Assembly (NCBI RefSeq): GCF_000758705.1
Contig: NZ_CP009287.1
Location: forward strand, 2,232,001-2,296,000
Source: Paenibacillus graminis
Lineage (GTDB): Bacteria > Bacillota > Bacilli > Paenibacillales > Paenibacillaceae
Direction of reading: 5' to 3'
DNA: 64,000 nucleotides
Shown piece by piece: positions 55,327 to 62,695 of the stretch. The stretch's first letter is position 1. Each line of letters begins with the position of its first letter. The position numbers and the translations under genes were made by a program. Below the pieces are notes generated by a model, which worked only from the letters and a program-made list of their open reading frames with translations, was not told the DNA's origin and ran no database searches.

Positions 55327-55746
55327 ATGTACAAAAAAATTGAATGGCAATCTGAATACAGTCCTGCCGATATAAATTCAATAAGAACTGTAGAGAATAA
55401 CTTTGGAATTGTATTTCCCAAGGACTATCTTGAAGTAGCCCAAAAATACCAAGGAGGAGAGCCTTCTTCAAAAACTATCTTTATAAACGATAAGAAAGTT
55501 ATGTTTGGGTATTTATTGACATTTCTAGCATTTGATGAACTTGATATTTTGGACAAATACAACTCGGAAAGAAATTGTTTGCCTAAAAAGCATTTTCCTT
55601 TTGCAATTGATGAATATGGTAATATGTTTTGTTTTGATTTCACTAACAGCAATGCTCCTAATATTGTTTTCGTTGAAAAAGGGAACACGGCTACAGCTAG
55701 TTTTGTTGCTCAAAACTTTCTAGATTTCGTTCATTTATTTGGTTAG
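55327..55746 (+). CDS. SMI1/KNR4-family protein (orphan immunity-like)
   Basis: A 139-residue protein of the SUKH/SMI1_KNR4 fold, recognised from ENNFGIVFPKDYLEVAQKYQGG near the N-terminus, the central LLTFLAFDELD and FPFAIDEYGNMFCFDF. In bacteria many members neutralise polymorphic toxins. No toxin gene lies beside it. It is much more AT-rich than its neighbours, as are the flanking 250 bp, suggesting acquisition. The ATG at 55327 follows AAGGTGAG; the 17-codon upstream extension is not supported by a ribosome binding site. Confidence 0.85.
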   Translation: MYKKIEWQSEYSPADINSIRTVENNFGIVFPKDYLEVAQKYQGGEPSSKTIFINDKKVMFGYLLTFLAFDELDILDKYNSERNCLPKKHFPFAIDEYGNMFCFDFTNSNAPNIVFVEKGNTATASFVAQNFLDFVHLFG

Positions 55747-55793
55747 TAATTTTTGGTTATAATTACCCCAAATAACACACTTTCGTTACATCG

Positions 55794-55836
55794 AACAGGT
55801 CGATTATGGTCTACCACCATAATTGACCTGTTTTTA
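55794..55836 (+). terminator. Intrinsic terminator after the SMI1/KNR4 gene
   Basis: A 16-bp stem ACAGGTCGATTATGGT / ACCATAATTGACCTGT (one G-U), loop CTACC, then TTTTTATT. From 55837 to 56014 the DNA is AT-rich apart from a C-tract near 55890-55908. Confidence 0.88.
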
Positions 55837-56014
55837 TTATTTCTGTTAATTACGTTTTTTAAATTCATTCACACAAGTGTTCATCCTGTTCCCCCGCCCC
55901 CCACCCCCGCTTACTTTAATTACTAAACTATTTTTTTAATTACGTAAGCTTCCAAGAACCGCACCTTTGCCGCTATGATTATTGTGAAAATATGCACAAG
56001 GGGGCAATAACACC

Positions 56015-57547
56015 ATGAAAAAGAAAGCAGCAGCTGCTCTTATTCTCATTCTCTCGGTCATGCTCGTTATCGCAGGATGCGGCAACAATGGCAGCAGTAA
56101 CAGCACTGGGAACAAGAGTAAGGACAATGAGGCCAAAAAAGAAACGACTGAAGCAGTTTCGGGGGCATCGGAAGCAAGCTATACACCGTACGATCAATTA
56201 AAAGATAAATATGATATCATCATCGTTGGTGCGGGTGGTGCCGGGATGTCGGCAGCGCTTGAGGCTAAAGCGAAAGGCTTGAATCCGGTGATTCTGGAGA
56301 AAATGCCGGTAGCGGGCGGAAATACGTCCAAATCCTCTTCGGGGATGAACGCTTCGCAGACGAAGTTCCAGAAAGAGCAAGGCATTGAAGACAGCAATGA
56401 TTTATTTTATGAAGAAACGCTAAAAGGCGGCCATGATACCAATGATAAAGAGCTGCTCCGTTTCTTCGTGGACAATTCAGCGAGTGCCATCGACTGGCTG
56501 GATTCCATCGGAATCCGCCTGAACAATATCACCATTACCGGCGGGATGAAGGAAAAACGCACACACCGTCCTGAAGACGGCTCTGCGGTAGGGCAGTATC
56601 TTGTCAAGGGATTAGTGAAAAACGTGCAAGAGCAAGGCATTCCACTATTTGTGAACGCTGATGTCAAAGAAATTACCGAAAAAGACGGTAAGGTAACCGG
56701 CGTTAAAGTCCTGTTCAACCAGGCAGACGAAAAAACAATTACAGGTTCTGCTGTCATTGTCACCACCGGAGGTTTCGGCGCCAATAAGGAAATGATTGCC
56801 GAGGTTAGACCTGATCTGGAAGGGCTGGTAACCACCAACCAGATTGGCAGTACCGGTGACGGCATCAAAATGATTGAGAAGCTCGGCGGCACCACCGTCG
56901 ATATGGATCAAATCCAGGTTCACCCGACCGTGCAGCAGGAGAAATCCTATCTGATCGGGGAAGCCGTTCGCGGTGAAGGCGCAATCCTCGTATCCAGTGA
57001 AGGCAAACGGTTCACCAATGAAATGGATACACGTGACCATGTCACTGCAGCCATTAATAAGCTTCCAGAGAAAGCCGCGATCCTTGTTTTTGATTCCGGC
57101 GTGAAATCCCGTGTCAAAGCGATTGAGCAGTATGAGAAAATGGGATTTGTTCTGACCTCGGATTCGATTGAAGGCCTGGCTAAAGAAATGAAGGTTCCGG
57201 CAGACCAGCTGCAAAAGACAATGGATACCTGGAACAGCGCAGTGAAGAATAAGAAGGATGCTGAATTCGGCAGAACGACAGGGATGGATAACGACTTGTC
57301 CGGCGCGCCATTCTACGCGATCAAAATCGGGCCTGGGATTCACTACACCATGGGCGGTGTAAAAATCAACACCAACACAGAAGTATTAAATAAAGAAGGC
57401 CAACCGATTACAGGTCTGTTCGCTGCTGGTGAAGTAGTAGGCGGACTGCACGGCCAAAACCGGATCGGCGGCAACTCTGTTGCGGAAATTATTATCTTTG
57501 GCCGTCAAGCAGGAATTAAATCGGCTGAATTTGTAAAAGCACAATAA
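56015..57547 (+). CDS. Lipoprotein flavoprotein of the fumarate reductase (flavocytochrome c) family
   Basis: Predicted extracytoplasmic FAD-dependent reductase. The signal peptide ends in lipobox VIAGC (Cys22). A Ser/Asn/Lys linker follows, then the FAD loop GAGGAG (72-77) and the full flavocytochrome c catalytic set: HPT, GEAVRGEGAILVSSEGKRFTNE, GIHYTMGGV and HGQNRIGGNSV (the His and Arg residues that bind and protonate fumarate-like substrates). It lacks haem-binding CxxCH motifs and any FMN-binding flavinylation domain, so the electron donor is unknown. It is 510 residues. AGGGGG lies ten bases before the ATG. Substrates of relatives include fumarate, urocanate and other enoates. Confidence 0.9.
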   Translation: MKKKAAAALILILSVMLVIAGCGNNGSSNSTGNKSKDNEAKKETTEAVSGASEASYTPYDQLKDKYDIIIVGAGGAGMSAALEAKAKGLNPVILEKMPVAGGNTSKSSSGMNASQTKFQKEQGIEDSNDLFYEETLKGGHDTNDKELLRFFVDNSASAIDWLDSIGIRLNNITITGGMKEKRTHRPEDGSAVGQYLVKGLVKNVQEQGIPLFVNADVKEITEKDGKVTGVKVLFNQADEKTITGSAVIVTTGGFGANKEMIAEVRPDLEGLVTTNQIGSTGDGIKMIEKLGGTTVDMDQIQVHPTVQQEKSYLIGEAVRGEGAILVSSEGKRFTNEMDTRDHVTAAINKLPEKAAILVFDSGVKSRVKAIEQYEKMGFVLTSDSIEGLAKEMKVPADQLQKTMDTWNSAVKNKKDAEFGRTTGMDNDLSGAPFYAIKIGPGIHYTMGGVKINTNTEVLNKEGQPITGLFAAGEVVGGLHGQNRIGGNSVAEIIIFGRQAGIKSAEFVKAQ

Positions 57548-57568
57548 ATTACACAATGCTATTAATAT

Positions 57569-57623
57569 AGAAGGGTTGTCCCTCAGTAGATTATTTCTAC
57601 TGTTGGGACAACCCTTCTTTTTT
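57569..57623. terminator. Terminator between the flavoprotein and DAO-type genes
   Basis: A long stem AGAAGGGTTGTCCC / GGGACAACCCTTCT continued by CAGTAGA / TCTACTG, then TTTTTT on the plus strand. It may also serve the converging minus-strand gene. Confidence 0.88.
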
Positions 57624-57639
57624 GAGCGTGGAACAGCTT

Positions 57640-58884
57640 CTAAGTTTTGAATGGTCGCGGAGAAGGAGGAGAAGGTCTGGACGTCCGGGTCAGCGAAAAG
57701 AGTTCAAGCTCCGGCCGGGAAATGCCGGCCAGGGTATCGGCCAGGAGCTCTGCTGCGATCATGCTGTAGACGGTTCCATTGCCGCCATAGCCTTCTATGA
57801 AGTAACAATGAGGATAATCCGGATGTGGGCCTATAAAAGGCAAGCCGTCGTGAGAGAATCCAAATACACCGCCCCAGGCGAACTCTGCAGATAACCCCTT
57901 AATCCCGGGGAAGAGCGCTTCCAGCTCTTCAAGCAGCCGCTGGCTCTGAGACCGGACCCTGGCCTCGCGTTGCCCAGGATCAGTTAGCTGCTCATCCTTG
58001 CCCCCGGCAATGATACGTCCGTCATTCGTTGTGCGGAAATACAAATAAGGCCGGGCCGTTTCCCAGATCAAGCTTTGTTCATGCCAGTGGGGGAGGTTCT
58101 TCAAGGGCTGGGTCATAATTGCGTAGGTATGAATCAGCTCGGCCCCCCGGTCCTTTTTCATCTCCTGCGTTTCATAACCCATGGCAAATATTACCTGGTT
58201 GGCAAAGATGCGGCCAGTCTCTGTGTAACAGGTAACCCCTTGCGGCCCAAATTCAAAATGACTGGCCTTCGTATGTTCATATACGCGGACACCACTTGCG
58301 CATGCCTTATGAATGAGACTGTGCAGCATCCGGAACGGGTTCGTTTCCGCATCCCCTCTGGAGTAGATGGCCGCTGGTTTGGCGAAGGAGTAATGGGCCC
58401 TGATTTTGTCTTCCTCCCAGAATTCTGTGTCAAAACCATGGGCGGCCAGATGGTCATGCTCCAGCTTCAGAGCGGAAACATCCTCTGGAAAGCTTGCATA
58501 GAGCAGGCTGCTTCGGGGTATAATGTGCGGATCAATATCCAGTGTGCCCGGCAGCTTCAGAATATCCCCTATAGCCTTACGGCATAGTTTGTAGAATAAT
58601 AGGCCGTTGTCTGCTCCAAAAGTATTCATGCAGGAGGTAAGGGATTTGTCGTTGGCAACTTGGAGCAGTCCGGTGTTGGCAGAGGTGCTGCCTTTTCCCA
58701 CTGCATGTTTATCAATCAATACGGTATTGGCTCCGCTTGAGGACAAGCGGTAAGAAGCCATCGCCCCTCCCATACCTCCGCCTACAATCAGACAATCGCA
58801 GGTGATATCCCCATCCAGCACAGGATATACAGGGAAATGAGGAAGGGTTCTCTCCCAGGGCACCAGCCCGCTGATTAATTTCAT
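57640..58884 (-). CDS. FAD-dependent oxidoreductase of the DAO (D-amino-acid/glycine oxidase) family
   Basis: A 414-residue flavoprotein with the N-terminal dinucleotide loop IVGGGMGGAMASYRLS (about 31-46), the DAO substrate region in the middle, and the C-terminal FAD contact GFSHDGLPFIGPHPDYP...GYGGNGTVYS. It resembles the YurR/OrdL branch. The substrate (an amino acid or related amine) is not evident. The ATG at 58884 has AGGGGGAG about eight bases upstream. The frame extends 36 codons further but without a ribosome binding site. The C-terminus is Ser/Pro/Arg-rich. Confidence 0.88.
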   Translation of the reverse strand: MKLISGLVPWERTLPHFPVYPVLDGDITCDCLIVGGGMGGAMASYRLSSSGANTVLIDKHAVGKGSTSANTGLLQVANDKSLTSCMNTFGADNGLLFYKLCRKAIGDILKLPGTLDIDPHIIPRSSLLYASFPEDVSALKLEHDHLAAHGFDTEFWEEDKIRAHYSFAKPAAIYSRGDAETNPFRMLHSLIHKACASGVRVYEHTKASHFEFGPQGVTCYTETGRIFANQVIFAMGYETQEMKKDRGAELIHTYAIMTQPLKNLPHWHEQSLIWETARPYLYFRTTNDGRIIAGGKDEQLTDPGQREARVRSQSQRLLEELEALFPGIKGLSAEFAWGGVFGFSHDGLPFIGPHPDYPHCYFIEGYGGNGTVYSMIAAELLADTLAGISRPELELFSLTRTSRPSPPSPRPFKT

Positions 58885-59050
58885 CTGTTGATCTCCCCCT
58901 AAATGAGATTCGGATAAGGTAGTATTGGTCGCTGTACTGACTCTCATACATCTGCTTTCTTCATAGGTAAGGAGTTGTGCATATAAGCACATATTTAGCC
59001 TTCATGCACCGCATACTAAAGCTGCTTGAACCATTTTGAAGGAGGGAACA

Positions 59051-59293
59051 GTGAATATGCAATCTACGCAAATGCAACCACTTACCGGAAAAGAACTGGA
59101 ATATATTTCCGATTCCATCTCCAATGAGGATCTGCTGATTAAGCAGTTGGCGGCTACCGCCGGCAGCACCCAGAACTCCACAGTTAACCAAATCTGCAAT
59201 CAGCAGATCCAGAGCCATACCCACCATTTGGGAATGCTCGTTCAGCTTCTGCAGCAGCACCAGCAATATGCACCTACGCAACCCCAGCAGTAA
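59051..59293 (+). CDS. CotF-domain spore coat protein (small)
   Basis: An 80-residue Gln-rich helical protein with the coat F pattern LTGKELEYISDSISNEDLLIK...QIQSHTHHLGMLVQLLQQH. It is expected in the spore coat or at the forespore surface. I favour GTG 59051, five bases behind AGGAGG; the ATG at 59057 is the alternative. CATACTA at 59012-59018 resembles the -10 box of late sporulation sigma factors, without a convincing -35. It forms a pair with the next gene. Confidence 0.8.
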   Translation: MNMQSTQMQPLTGKELEYISDSISNEDLLIKQLAATAGSTQNSTVNQICNQQIQSHTHHLGMLVQLLQQHQQYAPTQPQQ

Positions 59294-59342
59294 GTGAGTT
59301 TTCAGCATGCTGAATCTAATGAATATTCAAGGAGGTTATTAA

Positions 59343-59729
59343 GTGAACACACAAAACGGAACGCAATTTATGGCGGATGAAGATCTGTTGACTATGATTT
59401 TGGATGACCTGAAACGGACAGTACGCGAATACACGACAGCGGCGACAGAATCAAACTGTCAAACTGTGCGCCGGGTCTTCAATGACCTGACCATGGATAC
59501 TCTGCGGATTCAAGGAGATCTGTACTACCAGATGTCTCAGATGGGAATGTACCAGGCACCAGACAAAGCCCTTCGGCAAGCCGTGGACAAGCAGATTCAA
59601 AGCGCACAGCAGACCCAGCAGAAAAGCCAGCAATTTGTACAGCAAAAAATGAATGGAACCGGTCAGTTCAGACAGGCTCCAAATGTGCCGCAGCATCAGC
59701 CTAACGTGCACAGTTCCTATTATATGTAA
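59343..59729 (+). CDS. CotF-domain spore coat protein
   Basis: A 128-residue protein, with a helical coat F-like core (MADEDLLTMILDDLKRTVREYTTAATESNCQTVRRVFNDL..., about 10-75) and a Gln/Asn/His-rich disordered tail ending HSSYYM. GTG 59343 stands seven bases behind AAGGAGG. It lies 49 bp after the other coat gene, same strand, probably one sporulation transcript. Confidence 0.85.
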   Translation: MNTQNGTQFMADEDLLTMILDDLKRTVREYTTAATESNCQTVRRVFNDLTMDTLRIQGDLYYQMSQMGMYQAPDKALRQAVDKQIQSAQQTQQKSQQFVQQKMNGTGQFRQAPNVPQHQPNVHSSYYM

Positions 59730-59811
59730 CCCAACTGCCTTCCGCCCGACGCAGCAGAGCTAATCTCTCCGGTCCCTGGCGGAAGCGGCTGCTAAGAACA
59801 ATGCACTGTGT

Positions 59812-59841
59812 TAACCCCGCGCCTGCGGGGTTATTTTGTTT
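59812..59841 (+). terminator. Intrinsic terminator after the coat genes
   Basis: TAACCCCGC / GCGGGGTTA, a perfect 9-bp stem with loop GCCT, then TTTTGTTTG. Confidence 0.88.
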
Positions 59842-59899
59842 GCAGAAGTGCCATTTTCATGTCATATTAGTATTAAACTCTTTTCGCAGGAGGGAAGGC

Positions 59900-60400
59900 A
59901 TGAAGGAAATGAATGAACTAAAGAGGAAAGTGCTGGAACTGCTCAAGGAGGACGCGCGCAGCTCTACGGCGCTGATGGCGACATTGCTTGGAGCGGATGA
60001 AGAGAATGTCAAACAGGCGATTGAAGAAATGGAAAGAGACCATGTCATCGTAAAATATGCGACAGTCGTGAATTGGGATAAGGTCAGCGATGAACGGGTA
60101 ACCGCACTCATTGAGGTACAGATTACACCGGAGCGGGGCCGCGGCTTTGAAGGCATTGCCGAACGGATCTATTTATATCCGCAGGTGAAATCGGTCTATC
60201 TGATGTCAGGCGCCTATGATCTCTTGGTAGAAGTCGAAGGCCGGAATCTGCGGGAGGTAGCGAACTTTGTCTCCGAGAAGCTGTCGCCGATTGATGCAGT
60301 GCTCTCTACCAAAACCAATTTTACGCTTAAAAAATACAAACAGGATGGTATCATCTTTGAAGAGCATGAGGAAGACAACCGTCTCATGATATCTCCGTAA
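59900..60400 (+). CDS. Lrp/AsnC-family regulator, AlaR-like
   Basis: A 166-residue regulator with an N-terminal helix-turn-helix (about 10-60) and a C-terminal RAM ligand-binding domain (about 70-150, VTALIEVQITPERGRGFEGIAERI...GAYDLLVEVEGRN). It is followed 13 bp later by an aminotransferase gene, the same order as B. subtilis alaR (yugG)-alaT (yugH), where the regulator activates alanine synthesis. That assignment is by synteny and family. The ATG at 59900 is six bases behind AGGAGG. Confidence 0.88.
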   Translation: MKEMNELKRKVLELLKEDARSSTALMATLLGADEENVKQAIEEMERDHVIVKYATVVNWDKVSDERVTALIEVQITPERGRGFEGIAERIYLYPQVKSVYLMSGAYDLLVEVEGRNLREVANFVSEKLSPIDAVLSTKTNFTLKKYKQDGIIFEEHEEDNRLMISP

Positions 60401-60413
60401 AGGAAGTAATCAT

Positions 60414-61634
60414 ATGATCACGAATAACAGTCAGCAAACCGGAGATACAGGCAAATCCATGCATTCCTATTTGGCCCCGCTGGTCCAGCAGATTCAGCCT
60501 TCGGGCATCCGCAAGTTTTTTGATCTGGCGGCAGGCAGCAAAGATATTATCTCCCTTGGGGTCGGGGAGCCGGACTTCAAGACGCCTTGGCATGTCAGGG
60601 AAGCCTGCGTTTATTCGCTGGAGAGAGGCTTCACCGGCTATACCTCGAATGCGGGCATGCCTGAGCTGCGGGAAGGCATCTCCGAATACCTGCACACCCG
60701 CTTCGCCGTAGAATATAATCCGGCCAATGAGATCATTGCCACAGTAGGCGGGAGTGAAGCGATTGATCTGGCGCTGCGCGCCTTGATCTCGCCCGGAGAT
60801 GAGATTCTTATTCCGGAGCCTTGTTATATTTCCTACTCGCCGATTACAGCAATAGGCGGAGGGATTCCTGTAGGCATTGAGACGTTCGGGGAGAACAACT
60901 TCAAGCTGACCGCCGAGGGGCTGGAAGCCAAGATTACCCCGCGTTCCAAAATCCTTATTCTCTGTTATCCCAGCAATCCGACAGGAGCGATCATGAGCCG
61001 TGAGGATTGGGAGCCGATTGCCAAGGTTGTGGAGAAACATGATCTCATCGTGATTTCGGATGAAATCTATGCCGAGCTGACGTACGGCAGTGCTCATGTC
61101 AGCTTCGCTTCCCTGCCGGGCATGAAGGACCGGACCATTCTGGTCAGCGGTTTCTCCAAGGCGTTCGCCATGACGGGCTGGCGGATGGGTTATGCCTGCG
61201 GCCACCCGGATTTGATCTCCGCGATGCTGAAGATTCACCAGTATACGGTCATGTGCGCGCCTTCCATGGGACAGGTGGCCGCGCTGGAGGCACTGACCAA
61301 CGGCATGGAGGAGAAGGACCGGATGGTTGATTCGTATAACCAGCGCCGCCGCCTGATTGTCAAAGGCTTGCGCGATGCCGGTCTGGATTGCCATGAACCG
61401 CAGGGCGCATTTTACGCGTTTCCGAGCATTCGCCGGACCGGACTGACCTCTGATGAGTTCGCCCAGCGCCTGCTGCTTGAATACAAGGTGGCTGCCGTTC
61501 CAGGCAGTGTTTTCGGATTAGGGGGCGAAGGGTATCTGCGCTGCTCCTACGCCACTTCCGTCTCCCAGCTCAATGAAGCTGTTGAACGGATAGGGGCATT
61601 CGTCTTACAGCTTGAACGCGAACGAACCGAGTAA
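60414..61634 (+). CDS. Class I/II pyridoxal-phosphate aminotransferase, AlaT-like
   Basis: Fold-type I aminotransferase, probably making alanine from pyruvate and glutamate, judging by the AlaR-like partner. It has PLP contacts in YPSNPTG and ISDEIYAEL, and the Schiff-base Lys249 in SGFSKAFAMTGWRMGY. The C-terminal Arg that binds the substrate carboxylate is in YLRCSYATS. It is 406 residues, starting at ATG 60414 with AAGGAAG. PatA-type activity on other substrates cannot be excluded. Confidence 0.9.
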   Translation: MITNNSQQTGDTGKSMHSYLAPLVQQIQPSGIRKFFDLAAGSKDIISLGVGEPDFKTPWHVREACVYSLERGFTGYTSNAGMPELREGISEYLHTRFAVEYNPANEIIATVGGSEAIDLALRALISPGDEILIPEPCYISYSPITAIGGGIPVGIETFGENNFKLTAEGLEAKITPRSKILILCYPSNPTGAIMSREDWEPIAKVVEKHDLIVISDEIYAELTYGSAHVSFASLPGMKDRTILVSGFSKAFAMTGWRMGYACGHPDLISAMLKIHQYTVMCAPSMGQVAALEALTNGMEEKDRMVDSYNQRRRLIVKGLRDAGLDCHEPQGAFYAFPSIRRTGLTSDEFAQRLLLEYKVAAVPGSVFGLGGEGYLRCSYATSVSQLNEAVERIGAFVLQLERERTE

Positions 61635-61772
61635 TGCAGCCAAAATGAAGTAAATCGGACTATGGCGGATATTCCTGTTCTATGGTATTATTTTACTCTG
61701 GGAACAAGAAACACCTGTATATGCATTTACAAGGATTTTCTTTTCTGAATAATACTTTTAGGAGGGATGATT

Positions 61773-62024
61773 GTGCTCAGCGCCGATTATTACTTGCCTT
61801 CCTTCGGCGGCGAATGTTTGACCGGAAGCGGCAAACGGCCCCCCAAAGGTGATATTAACGCACGAAGACTCTCCCTGGAAGATGAGATCCGCACACTCCG
61901 CAGCAGAATGGAACAGCTTTTTGTACAGGAGAATTCATTCACTTCGGCGAAGGTGATTGAAATCAGCAGCCTGCTGGACCTGAAAATAAATGAATACATG
62001 AAGGGGCATTCCCGCCGGCGCTAA
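61773..62024 (+). CDS. Spo0E-like aspartyl-phosphate phosphatase
   Basis: An 83-residue protein whose C-terminal 45 residues form the two-helix Spo0E fold: LEDEIRTLRSRMEQLF, a turn, then KVIEISSLLDLKINEYM with the core SSLLD in place of the classical SQELD. Such proteins dephosphorylate Spo0A-P and delay sporulation. The N-terminal 35 residues are unusual for the family. GTG 61773 is seven bases behind AGGAGG; the ATG at 61767 is only one base away. Confidence 0.78.
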   Translation: MLSADYYLPSFGGECLTGSGKRPPKGDINARRLSLEDEIRTLRSRMEQLFVQENSFTSAKVIEISSLLDLKINEYMKGHSRRR

Positions 62025-62045
62025 GGCTGGGGGTTGCTTTTGATC

Positions 62046-62069
62046 AGGGACCTTCGGGTCCCTTTTTTG
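62046..62069 (+). terminator. Intrinsic terminator after the Spo0E-like gene
   Basis: GGGACC / GGTCCC with the stable loop TTCG, then six T. It lies 13 bp from the end of the converging MarR gene. Confidence 0.88.
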
Positions 62070-62081
62070 TGTCCGTATCAC

Positions 62082-62519
62082 TCATGTGAAATTTTGATTG
62101 ATTTTTACCAGCAGATCTTTGAGGAGCTTCTGCTCATCGTTGGAAAGGGATTGAACGATTTCAGCCTCTACCTGTTGAAAAGACCTTTTGAACTCTTCGA
62201 TTAATTCAACTCCTTTGGGCAGTACAAAAATATTTTTTTGCCGCTCGTTATGGGCTGGGATTTTGCGTTCGATGTATCCTTTTTTTTCAAGACCCTGAAG
62301 TATGCTCGTAATGCTTGCCCCGCGGGCATGGAACCGGTCCGAGAGATCCCTCTGAATTATCCCCTTCTCTTGATGCTTATGAATATATTCGATCATTTTT
62401 CCTTGCTGGGCATTTAATCCTAATTCTCTAATGCTCTCATCAGCCCGCCTTTTCAACTTCAGCCCGATGAGCTGCAGTAATTCCAGATAGGGTGTATTCT
62501 GCTGAGTATTCATTAACAT
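62082..62519 (-). CDS. MarR-family transcriptional regulator
   Basis: A 145-residue winged-helix regulator. The MarR core has DRFHARGASITSILQGLEKKGYIERKIPAHNERQKNIFVLPKG (recognition helix and wing), with dimerising helices at both ends. The ATG at 62519 follows AAGGAGG; the second ATG two codons on is also possible. It is divergent from the amidohydrolase gene, whose promoter contains a palindrome (62619-62632) that this protein is likely to bind. The ligand is unknown. Confidence 0.9.
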   Translation of the reverse strand: MLMNTQQNTPYLELLQLIGLKLKRRADESIRELGLNAQQGKMIEYIHKHQEKGIIQRDLSDRFHARGASITSILQGLEKKGYIERKIPAHNERQKNIFVLPKGVELIEEFKRSFQQVEAEIVQSLSNDEQKLLKDLLVKINQNFT

Positions 62520-62568
62520 TTTTCCTCCTTACTCATGGACTATTAAAGTTCTAATTATCAATAAGGAA

Positions 62569-62597
62569 ACTTTATTAGGATTGAAAAGAATTGTCAA
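62569..62597 (-). promoter_or_regulatory. Promoter of the MarR gene
   Basis: On the minus strand TTGACA, a 17-bp spacer and TAAAGT. CTAAT/ATTAG half-sites flank the region (62551-62578), so it may be autoregulated. Confidence 0.6.
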
Positions 62598-62612
62598 CAT
62601 AATATTCGTATA

Positions 62613-62641
62613 TTGACAATTAGAATTCTAATAATTAAAAT
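62613..62641 (+). promoter_or_regulatory. Amidohydrolase promoter with an operator palindrome in the spacer
   Basis: Consensus TTGACA (62613-62618), 17 bp, TAAAAT (62636-62641). The spacer contains the perfect 14-bp palindrome ATTAGAATTCTAAT (62619-62632), placed to block RNA polymerase when bound, presumably by the divergent MarR protein. Confidence 0.75.
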
Positions 62642-62695
62642 ACAATCAATCGGTTCGTCGTTAAGACGACCTGAACAAACTGAGGAGGTAATAAA

